Origin: Flavobacterium sp. | GTDB lineage: Bacteria > Bacteroidota > Bacteroidia > Flavobacteriales > Flavobacteriaceae | Assembly: GCA_004296145.1 (NCBI GenBank) | Contig: SEBM01000032.1 | Span: 1-14,774 of the forward strand | DNA: 14,774 nucleotides | Reading direction: 5' to 3' | Part shown: piece after piece, positions 6,643 through 11,935 of the stretch | Position numbering within the stretch: the first letter of the stretch is position 1 | Layout: each line of letters opens with the position of its first letter | The notes under the pieces: model-generated | Databases searched by the model: none | Told to the model about the DNA's origin: nothing | The model's input: only the letters and a program-made list of their open reading frames with translations | Translations under genes and position numbers: made by a program

Positions 6643-7075
6643 CGGATAGTTTTTTTGCGGAGCTTCTCGTGAAGATTCTTCGTTCCTCAGAATGACAAGT
6701 TTGCGAATAGTTTTTTTTTTGCGGAGTTTCTTGCGAGGATTCTTCGTTCCTCAGAATGACAAGATTTCGGCTAGTTTTTTTGGAGTTTCTTGCGAGGATT
6801 CTTCGTTCCTTAGAATGACAAGTTTGCGGGAAGTTTTTTTTGTGGTGTTTCTTGTGAAGATTCTTCGTTCCTTAGAATGACAAGATTGCGGCTAGTTTTT
6901 TGCGGAGTTTCTTGCGAGGATTCTTCGTTCCTCAGAATGACAAGTTTGCGAGTAGTTTTTTTTTGTGGAGTTTCTTACGAAAGATTCTTCGTTATTCAGA
7001 ATGACAAGTTTGCGGATAGTTTTTTTGTGGAGTTTCTTGCGAGGATTCTTCGTTCCTCAGAATGACAAGTTTGTG
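6598..7075. repeat. Tandem array of eight ~61-bp units with variable T-tracts
   Basis: Each unit contains GGAGTTTCTTGCGA, then GATTCTTCGTTCCTCAGAAT, then GACAAGTTTGCGG and a run of T. The GATTCTTCG block starts at 6613, 6674, 6738, 6797, 6859, 6919, 6983 and 7044, giving spacings of 61, 64, 59, 62, 60, 64 and 61. Most of the length difference falls in the T-run, the mark of replication slippage. Point differences (CTCAG/CTTAG/ATTCAG, GCGAA/GCGAG/GTGAA) show the copies have diverged somewhat. Short open frames of about 62 codons through the array only translate the repeat and are not genes. The array lies between the facing terminators at 6212-6245 and 7118-7147. Confidence 0.93.
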
Positions 7076-7117
7076 GCAATAACAAAGTTTGCATAAATTT
7101 CTATTTCAGTAGAAAGC

Positions 7118-7147
7118 AAAAAAAACCATCACAAAAGTGATGGTTTT
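7118..7147 (-). terminator. Intrinsic terminator of the promoter-distal tRNA-Thr gene
   Basis: AAAACCATCAC (7122-7132) pairs perfectly with GTGATGGTTTT (7137-7147) around AAAA. On the minus strand a T-run follows. It lies 6 bases beyond the 3' end of the tRNA. Confidence 0.88.
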
Positions 7148-7153
7148 ATGTTG

Positions 7154-7227
7154 AGCCGGCGGAGGGACTCGAACCCACGACCTGCTGATTACAAATCAGC
7201 TGCTCTAGCCAACTGAGCTACGCTGGC
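7154..7227 (-). tRNA. tRNA-Thr (anticodon UGU), promoter-distal copy
   Basis: On the minus strand the 74 nt fold as a tRNA: acceptor GCCAGCG/CGCCGGC, U8-A9, D-stem GCTC/GAGC, anticodon stem GCTGA/TCAGC with loop TTTGTAA (anticodon TGT, reading ACA), variable loop AGGTC, and T-arm GTGGG-TTCGAGT-CCCTC. CCA is not encoded, as usual in this phylum, and the discriminator is U. Two stem positions do not pair: A4 with C69 in the acceptor and U50 with U64 in the T-stem. The gene is identical to the copy at 7338-7411. Confidence 0.95.
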
Positions 7228-7270
7228 GACGACTCAATTTGAAGTACAATTATTAGTGGTTTTCGTGTTC

Positions 7271-7278
7271 CAAAAATA
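7271..7278 (-). promoter_or_regulatory. Possible -7 box for the promoter-distal tRNA-Thr
   Basis: TATTTTTG on the minus strand is an exact TAnnTTTG match 43 bases before the tRNA 5' end and just downstream of the other tRNA's terminator, so this copy may be transcribed independently. No good -33 TTTG is present. Confidence 0.45.
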
Positions 7279-7303
7279 ACACTGCCCTTCATTATAACGG
7301 AAA

Positions 7304-7327
7304 AAACCATCACAGAAGTGATGGTTT
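7304..7327 (-). terminator. Intrinsic terminator of the promoter-proximal tRNA-Thr gene
   Basis: AAACCATCAC (7304-7313) pairs perfectly with GTGATGGTTT (7318-7327) around AGAA, with a short T-run on the minus strand. The stem is the same as that of the 7118-7147 terminator; only loop bases differ, so tRNA and terminator were duplicated together. Confidence 0.87.
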
Positions 7328-7337
7328 CTTTTTATTG

Positions 7338-7411
7338 AGCCGGCGGAGGGACTCGAACCCACGACCTGCTGATTACAAATCAGCTGCTCTAGCCAACTGA
7401 GCTACGCTGGC
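7338..7411 (-). tRNA. tRNA-Thr (anticodon UGU), promoter-proximal copy
   Basis: The same 74-nt cloverleaf as the copy at 7154-7227, with anticodon TGT in loop TTTGTAA, no encoded CCA and the same A4-C69 and U50-U64 mismatches. It has the strongest promoter in the window directly upstream and a terminator 10 bases downstream. Confidence 0.95.
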
Positions 7412-7426
7412 GACTCATTACGGGTG

Positions 7427-7457
7427 CAAATATAAGGCGGTTTTTGGTTTTTCCAAA
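7427..7457 (-). promoter_or_regulatory. Promoter of the tRNA-Thr gene, textbook Bacteroidota consensus
   Basis: On the minus strand TTTG (7454-7457), a 19-nt spacer, then TATATTTG (7427-7434) match the -33/-7 consensus exactly. The -7 box ends 15 bases before the mature 5' end of the tRNA. Confidence 0.78.
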
Positions 7458-7489
7458 ATATATTTACACTTTTTATAATTTTTTTTTGC

Positions 7490-7756
7490 TTACAATTCGT
7501 TGATTTTAGTAATCAATTGATTAGCTGTTTGTTCTAATTCAACATTTATTTGTTTGAAGTGCGCTTTTTTGTTTTCAACGTTCTTTGCATTCACTTTTGT
7601 GATCAAAGTATCGAAAGCAGCGATAGCCTCATCAATCAAAGCATTCGTTTCCGGAGTAGGATTTCCTGATGTAGACATTTCGAATAAGTAAATTGCCTCA
7701 ATAATATCTCCTAATACGAAGTTGATGTCTTTCTTTAAATTTTTAACGTTTGCCAT
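7490..7756 (-). CDS. Small uncharacterised, mostly helical protein
   Basis: An 88-residue protein without signal peptide or membrane segment, so cytoplasmic. It begins MANVKNLKKDINFVLGDIIE and is predicted helical throughout, with acidic and Lys-rich helices and no cysteines; two long amphipathic helices (about 42-60 and 62-85) could pack as a bundle. I recall similar short proteins as conserved but unnamed in Flavobacteria; no function is assigned. The ATG at 7756 is preferred over a TTG ten codons upstream, because that TTG overlaps the likely -7 box at 7784-7791. It is downstream of manA by 57 bases and probably has its own promoter. Confidence 0.8.
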   Translation of the reverse strand: MANVKNLKKDINFVLGDIIEAIYLFEMSTSGNPTPETNALIDEAIAAFDTLITKVNAKNVENKKAHFKQINVELEQTANQLITKINEL

Positions 7757-7783
7757 TTTTATTTTTATTTTAATTTGCGACTG

Positions 7784-7791
7784 CAAAAATA
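7784..7791 (-). promoter_or_regulatory. -7 box for the small protein at 7490-7756
   Basis: TATTTTTG on the minus strand is an exact TAnnTTTG match 27 bases upstream of the ATG. It lies in the gap after the manA stop. Confidence 0.5.
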
Positions 7792-7813
7792 CACATATTC
7801 TTTCTATTATGTG

Positions 7814-8782
7814 CTATGAAATGTAAATTTCTAAAATTGAAGCTTTTCCAGTCAAAATAAATGCATTTATCTCAGCCGGAACTAAAACAGTATCTCCTTT
7901 TTTATACGATTGTTTAAAGCCGTTATATTCAATTTCAAAACTTCCTTCAATACACATGTAAACTGTAAAAGTTTCTCCTGATTTAGAAACATCCAATTTA
8001 TTCTCTAACGGAAGAAAATTGGTTGTAAAATAAGGACAATCTACAACAACATTAGATTCATTGGCTTTAGTCTCGTATTTCTTTTGTGTATCAACTTTAT
8101 TATAGTTGATGGCATCAAGTGCTAAATCTACGTGCAATTCTCTTGTATTTCCTTGTGCATCTTTACGATCAAAATCATACAAACGATACGTAATATCAGA
8201 AGTCTGCTGAATCTCTGCAACTACTAATCCTGCTCCAATCGCATGAACTGTTCCTGTTTCTAAAAAGAAAACATCACCAGGCTTTGCTTTTACTGTATCA
8301 AGAATAGAAACCAAAGTTTTGTCATTAAGGTGTTTTAAATATTCTTCTTTACTTGAATTTTCTTTAAAACCAACAATAATCCTGGCGTCAGCATCAGCTT
8401 GTGTTACATACCACATTTCGGTTTTACCAAATGAATTGTGACGTTCTTTTGCTAATTTATCGTTTGGATGAACCTGAATAGAAAGATCTTCTCTGGCATC
8501 CAGATATTTAAAAAGTAATGGAAATTGTTTTCCAAAACGCTCGTAAACTCTTGTTCCTAAAATTTCGTTTGGAGTTTCATCGATAAGGTCCATCAGTGAT
8601 TTTCCTTTTAAGTCTCCGTTTGCAACAACACTTACATCACCTTCCACTGTAGATAATTCCCAACTTTCGCCGGTAATTTTAGACGTAATAGGCTTGTTTA
8701 ATATTGTTTTTAGTTTTTCTCCTCCCCAAATTCTTTCTTTCAGGATAGGCTCAAATTGCAATGGGTATAATACTGGTTTCAT
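7814..8782 (-). CDS. manA: Mannose-6-phosphate isomerase, class I
   Basis: Cytoplasmic zinc enzyme interconverting mannose 6-phosphate and fructose 6-phosphate, linking glycolysis to GDP-mannose and polysaccharide synthesis. The 322 residues match the short bacterial form. Zinc ligands are visible as Q103 and H105 in SIQVHPND, E122 in GKTEMWYV and H180 in GTVHAIGAGL; the catalytic Arg is R200 in TYRLYDFDR. A first cupin holds these motifs. The C-terminal part (about 240-322) is the second cupin-like domain, with YKKGDTVLVPA. It lies 59 bases downstream of the peroxiredoxin gene, so it may share that transcript or have its own unrecognised promoter. The assignment is firm. Confidence 0.95.
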   Translation of the reverse strand: MKPVLYPLQFEPILKERIWGGEKLKTILNKPITSKITGESWELSTVEGDVSVVANGDLKGKSLMDLIDETPNEILGTRVYERFGKQFPLLFKYLDAREDLSIQVHPNDKLAKERHNSFGKTEMWYVTQADADARIIVGFKENSSKEEYLKHLNDKTLVSILDTVKAKPGDVFFLETGTVHAIGAGLVVAEIQQTSDITYRLYDFDRKDAQGNTRELHVDLALDAINYNKVDTQKKYETKANESNVVVDCPYFTTNFLPLENKLDVSKSGETFTVYMCIEGSFEIEYNGFKQSYKKGDTVLVPAEINAFILTGKASILEIYIS

Positions 8783-8841
8783 ATTTTAATTTTATGGCTA
8801 ATATTTATAATTAATTAAACAATGTGGTTCTTTTTTTAAAT

Positions 8842-9300
8842 CTATAATACAAATTCTTTTACTATTTCTAAGGCTTTCGGAATGTGTTTTGCCGCATTCA
8901 TACTATCAAAAATATAAACAACAACTCCGTTTTTATCAACGATATAAGTAACTCTGCCCGGCAAAAGGCCAAACAAATTATTTCGGACACCAAACAGATG
9001 CCTTAATCTTTTATCCTGATCTGATAGTAAAATGAATGGTAGTTTGTGTTTATCGGCAAACTTATGATGCGATTTTACACTATCACTGCTTATGCCGATT
9101 ACTTCTGCTCCTAAATCTTTAAAATCTTCGTATTGATCCCTAAAACTACAGGCTTCTGTGGTACAGCCAGGGGTATTGTCTTTTGGGTAAAAATAAATCA
9201 CCAGTGGTTTCCGTCCCAAAACAGTTTGGCTTTCAAAAACTTCACCATGATTATCTTTTGCAGTAAAATTCGGAACTATATCTCCTATTTTTAGTGACAT
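8842..9300 (-). CDS. bcp: Thioredoxin-dependent peroxiredoxin, Bcp/PrxQ type
   Basis: Cytoplasmic thiol peroxidase of 152 residues that reduces hydrogen peroxide and organic hydroperoxides using thioredoxin. The peroxidatic Cys46 lies in PKDNTPGCTTEAC, with Thr43 in its usual place. Cys51, five residues later, is the resolving Cys typical of atypical two-Cys PrxQ proteins. Arg116 in GRVTYIVDKNG completes the active site. There is no signal peptide. It starts 4 bases after the stop of the pterin synthase gene, so translation is likely coupled. It is the cytoplasmic partner to the exported methionine sulfoxide repair genes further right, but there is no direct operon link. Confidence 0.95.
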   Translation of the reverse strand: MSLKIGDIVPNFTAKDNHGEVFESQTVLGRKPLVIYFYPKDNTPGCTTEACSFRDQYEDFKDLGAEVIGISSDSVKSHHKFADKHKLPFILLSDQDKRLRHLFGVRNNLFGLLPGRVTYIVDKNGVVVYIFDSMNAAKHIPKALEIVKEFVL

Positions 9301-9304
9301 TTTT

Positions 9305-9715
9305 TTATTCTCCTTTATAAGTTACAAAATTGCGGTCCGTTTCATTCAATACGATTTCTAAATCAAAATCAGTATGAATTCTTTTTCTAATTTTATTCCA
9401 TATCACAACGGCAATATTTTCTGCAGTTGGATTCAAATCCTGAAATTCGGGAACATCCAGATTCAGGTTTTTGTGATCAAACGGAATTTCTACTTCCTGA
9501 AGTATGATATCCACTAATACTTTCACATCAATTACAAAACCGGTTTCCGGGTCAATTTTTCCTGTAACACTTACTGTTAAACCATAATTATGACCATGAA
9601 AATTGGGATTGTTACATTTTCCAAAAACTAAATCGTTCTTTTCAGATGTCCAATCCTTCCTGTACAATCGATGTGCAGCATTAAAATGTGCTTTTCTTGA
9701 TATGGTTACTCTCAT
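9305..9715 (-). CDS. 6-pyruvoyl-tetrahydropterin synthase family protein (PTPS/QueD)
   Basis: A 136-residue zinc enzyme of the T-fold family, acting on dihydroneopterin triphosphate. Zinc ligands are H15 in NAAHRL and H40, H42 in FHGHNY. The catalytic Cys34 lies in FGKCNNPNFHGH, and D80-H81 in FDHKNL with E125 in NETDRN complete the site. Cys-x5-His-Gly-His, DHKNL and the terminal VTYKGE read like animal PTPS more than like the shorter-spaced E. coli QueD motif. The product may therefore be 6-pyruvoyl-tetrahydropterin (biopterin route) or 6-carboxy-tetrahydropterin (queuosine route); sequence alone does not settle this. It sits 22 bases after idi and 4 bases before bcp. Confidence 0.92.
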   Translation of the reverse strand: MRVTISRKAHFNAAHRLYRKDWTSEKNDLVFGKCNNPNFHGHNYGLTVSVTGKIDPETGFVIDVKVLVDIILQEVEIPFDHKNLNLDVPEFQDLNPTAENIAVVIWNKIRKRIHTDFDLEIVLNETDRNFVTYKGE

Positions 9716-9737
9716 TTAGGTCTTTGGTTAGGTATCG

Positions 9738-10265
9738 TTAAATTTTATGGTCTTCTAAATAATGATAAAATTCATCAAATATTATTTTGAACCATACGGT
9801 ATAAATTTCGGGCTGTTTCTCAATATCTGTTTTTACGTCTTCTATTTTCATCCATTTCCACGCTTCTACTTCTTCCGTATTTATGGCCGGTTCCTCATTA
9901 TAATATCCAATCATAACGTGGTCGAGTTCATGTTCTGTCAAACCATTATCAAAAGGAGCTTTGTATATAAAATGAAATAATTCTTTCAAATCTGTTTTAA
10001 AACCCATTTCTTCAAACAATCTTCTGTTTCCTGCTTCTATATTGCTTTCGCCTTCGCGCTGATGACTGCAACATGTATTGGTCCAGAGTAAAGGTGAGTG
10101 ATATTTTTGATGTGCACGTTGCTGTAACATTATTTCATTTTTACTATTTAAAATAAAAACTGAAAAAGCACGATGCAAAAGCGCTTTTTCGTGTGCTTCT
10201 AATTTTGGCATCAGGCCAATTTGCTCATCATTTTGATTGACTAATATTACGTTTTCTTCTATCAT
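9738..10265 (-). CDS. idi: Isopentenyl-diphosphate delta-isomerase, type I
   Basis: A 175-residue Nudix-fold enzyme converting isopentenyl to dimethylallyl diphosphate, feeding carotenoid, quinone and undecaprenyl synthesis. Metal ligands H25 and H31, H68 (in CCSHQR), E111 and E113 (in TEHELDHV) are all present; the catalytic Cys is C66 in WTNTCCSH. The second Cys, C65, replaces the Val of E. coli. GNRRLFEEMGF (79-89) is the Nudix box remnant. Type I is metal-dependent and unrelated to the flavin type II. It is first in a run of minus-strand genes with ptpS and bcp and has a -7 box 17 bases upstream. Confidence 0.96.
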   Translation of the reverse strand: MIEENVILVNQNDEQIGLMPKLEAHEKALLHRAFSVFILNSKNEIMLQQRAHQKYHSPLLWTNTCCSHQREGESNIEAGNRRLFEEMGFKTDLKELFHFIYKAPFDNGLTEHELDHVMIGYYNEEPAINTEEVEAWKWMKIEDVKTDIEKQPEIYTVWFKIIFDEFYHYLEDHKI

Positions 10266-10282
10266 AGGGCATTTTGTACAAA

Positions 10283-10290
10283 CAAAAATA
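10283..10290 (-). promoter_or_regulatory. -7 box for the idi-ptpS-bcp operon
   Basis: TATTTTTG on the minus strand is an exact TAnnTTTG match 17 bases before the idi start. The -33 position holds only TTTT. Confidence 0.55.
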
Positions 10291-10376
10291 CGAAAAAAGA
10301 AATGGCTTGAAAATCTCAGAAAAGATTGTGAAAAGTTTAACGAGAGTATATTTTTACAACGAACTAATTTTCAGAT

Positions 10377-10488
10377 AATTGAGATTTTGTAATTTATTAA
10401 AAACCTTTAAAAATAAGCCTTAAAAACTAAATGTAAGTCTTTTACGTAAATTACAAAACGTTAAATCATACTTAAAAAAATCTCAATT
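10377..10488. other. Divergent intergenic region with nested inverted repeats and a palindrome
   Basis: The 289-bp gap between divergent idi and msrB has no gene. Within it TTTTGTAATTTA (10385-10396) is the exact inverse of TAAATTACAAAA (10447-10458), and AATTGAGAT (10377-10385) is the exact inverse of ATCTCAATT (10480-10488). These could form a large AT-rich cruciform or reflect operator half-sites. TTTACGTAAA (10441-10450) is a perfect 10-bp palindrome. Some of this symmetry may be chance in AT-rich DNA, although the 12-base match is less likely to be. Confidence 0.4.
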
Positions 10489-10524
10489 GTAATATAGGCG
10501 ACATTTCTAAACAAACTCTCGTCG

Positions 10525-10532
10525 TACCTTTG
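10525..10532 (+). promoter_or_regulatory. -7 box for msrB-msrA
   Basis: TACCTTTG is an exact TAnnTTTG match 22 bases before the msrB start. TTTC 17 nt upstream is a weak -33 candidate. Confidence 0.55.
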
Positions 10533-10554
10533 AATCACTAAAAAAATAAGCCTC

Positions 10555-11118
10555 ATGAAAATCCTTAAAACAAAAACACAATTTTTCAGCCTTTGCTTTT
10601 TACTTCCGCTATTTATTTTTCAGGCTTGCGGACAAAACACAAAAAAAACAAAATCAAAAACTGTTGTTATGGAAAACAAAATCAGTAAACCCGGAAATCC
10701 ATATTATTCTAATACAGACACAACTAAACTAAATGTAAGCGACGCCGAGTGGAAAAAGGTGCTTCCGGAAGATGTTTATGCTGTAATGCGTCAAGCGGAT
10801 ACTGAAAGACCTTTTACAGGAAAATACTGGAACACTGACGAAAAAGGAACTTACTATTGTGCGTCATGCGGAAATAAACTTTTCAGATCGGGAGCCAAAT
10901 TTGCAAGCAGCTGCGGATGGCCAAGTTTCTTTGAGCAGGACAACAAAAAAAGTGTGGTTTATAAAAATGATAATTCTCTCGGAATGGAAAGAATTGAAGC
11001 ACTTTGCGGCAGATGTGGCGGACATTTGGGCCATTTATTTGACGATGGACCTGAACCAACCGGAAAACGTTATTGCATGAATTCGATTGCACTTGATTTT
11101 ATTCCTGATTCTAAATAA
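10555..11118 (+). CDS. msrB: Peptide-methionine (R)-S-oxide reductase MsrB, lipoprotein
   Basis: A 187-residue enzyme reducing the R form of methionine sulfoxide in proteins. Unlike cytoplasmic MsrB it begins with a lipoprotein signal peptide (FQAC, lipidated Cys25), so it should be membrane-anchored outside the inner membrane. The MsrB domain fills about 60-185: structural zinc ligands C102, C105 (YCASCG) and C151, C154 (LCGRCGGHLGH), resolving Cys120 in SSCGWPSFF, catalytic Cys174 in RYCMNSIAL, and H157/H160. All key residues are intact, so the enzyme should be active and recycled by a periplasmic thiol donor. It precedes msrA by 9 bases, clearly an operon. An unusual inverted-repeat region lies upstream. 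Confidence 0.96.
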   Translation: MKILKTKTQFFSLCFLLPLFIFQACGQNTKKTKSKTVVMENKISKPGNPYYSNTDTTKLNVSDAEWKKVLPEDVYAVMRQADTERPFTGKYWNTDEKGTYYCASCGNKLFRSGAKFASSCGWPSFFEQDNKKSVVYKNDNSLGMERIEALCGRCGGHLGHLFDDGPEPTGKRYCMNSIALDFIPDSK

Positions 11119-11127
11119 TTATACGAA

Positions 11128-11745
11128 ATGAAAAATATACTTTTTATATGCTTATTCGCTTTATCAATAAACGGATTTGCACAAAATAATACCACAAAAA
11201 AAGCTTCAAACTTTGAAACCATTACTGTTGGCGGAGGTTGTTACTGGTGTGTTGAAGCTGTTTACGAAAATCTAAACGGAGTAAAATCTGTAGTTTCCGG
11301 CTTTTCAGGAGGAAAAGTAGCGAACCCTACTTATGAAGAAGTTTGCACAGGAACAACCGGTCACGCCGAAGTAGTTCAAATCACTTATGACAAAACTGTA
11401 ACTGATATCAACGAAATTTTTAAAGTTTTCTTTACCGTTCATGATCCTACAACTTTAAACAGACAAGGTGCAGATGTGGGGACACAATATCGTTCTGTAA
11501 TTTTCTATAAAAATGCCGAACAGAAAAAAGCGGCAGAAAGCATTATTGCCGAATTAAACAAAGCAAAAGTGTATGACAGCCCGATTGTAACGAAAGTAGA
11601 ACCTTTTACAAAATTCTACAAAGCAGAAGATTATCATCAGAATTATTATTCAAACAATAAAAATCAGCCGTATTGCAAAATGGTGATTCAGCCTAAAATT
11701 GAAAAATTCGAGAAAATCTTTAAAGACAAGCTGAAAAAGAAATAA
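11128..11745 (+). CDS. msrA: Peptide-methionine (S)-S-oxide reductase MsrA, exported
   Basis: A 205-residue enzyme reducing the S form of methionine sulfoxide. A signal peptide (MKNILFICLFALSINGFAQ) with likely cleavage after GFA places it in the periplasm. The catalytic motif GGCYWC holds nucleophile C38, with Tyr replacing the commoner Phe, plus C41. GHAEVV carries the active-site Glu81, and Y121 is in GTQYRSVIF. C183 in QPYCKMV is the likely resolving cysteine. With MsrB directly upstream, the pair repairs both stereoisomers outside the cytoplasm as separate polypeptides, instead of as the MsrA-MsrB fusions seen in some bacteria. Transcription ends at the hairpin at 11762-11787. Confidence 0.96.
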   Translation: MKNILFICLFALSINGFAQNNTTKKASNFETITVGGGCYWCVEAVYENLNGVKSVVSGFSGGKVANPTYEEVCTGTTGHAEVVQITYDKTVTDINEIFKVFFTVHDPTTLNRQGADVGTQYRSVIFYKNAEQKKAAESIIAELNKAKVYDSPIVTKVEPFTKFYKAEDYHQNYYSNNKNQPYCKMVIQPKIEKFEKIFKDKLKKK

Positions 11746-11761
11746 TTATCGATTTTAATAG

Positions 11762-11787
11762 AAACCGTCCTTTTGGGCGGTTTTTTT
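11762..11787 (+). terminator. Intrinsic terminator of msrB-msrA
   Basis: AAACCGTCC (11762-11770) pairs with GGGCGGTTT (11775-11783), with one G-U, around TTTT, and T continues to 11787. It is 17 bases after the msrA stop. Confidence 0.9.
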
Positions 11788-11792
11788 GTTGC

Positions 11793-11859
11793 CACGAATT
11801 ACACGAATTAGATTTAATATTTCTAAAGAAAAAATTCGTGAAAATTCGTGTAATTCGTG
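11793..11859. repeat. Hairpin element built from 9-bp units, copy 1
   Basis: CACGAATTACACGAATT (11793-11809) and its exact reverse complement (11843-11859) form a 17-bp stem. Each arm is itself a direct repeat of the 9-mer CACGAATTA. The right side has a third unit, TTCGTG at 11835-11840, unpaired in this register. It lies just after the msrA terminator and upstream of pepP, and is related to the element at 14404-14486. Confidence 0.8.
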
Positions 11860-11935
11860 TTTAACAACCTTTTCTATTTTTTTGTAATTTGCATCCAATA
11901 AAAAACCAAAAATCATCAACTTAAACTATCAAAAA

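Noticed and set aside
6487..7065. Three open frames of about 61-62 codons inside the repeats
   Set aside because: They translate the repeat in shifting frames (recurring SSFLRMTSLR-like words) and the unit length is not a steady multiple of three. They lack promoter and ribosome-binding evidence.
6598..7075. Possible CRISPR array
   Set aside because: The units are contiguous and similar over their whole ~61 bp. There are no unique spacers, no constant short repeat separated by variable sequence, and no cas genes.
7757..7786. Ten-codon N-terminal extension of the small protein using a TTG start
   Set aside because: The TTG falls within the likely -7 promoter box (7784-7791), and the extension is a low-complexity QIKIKIK string. 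The ATG at 7756 fits better.
10859..11092. Open frames on both strands inside msrB
   Set aside because: They overlap the MsrB catalytic domain in other frames, while the MsrB frame has all zinc and catalytic cysteines.
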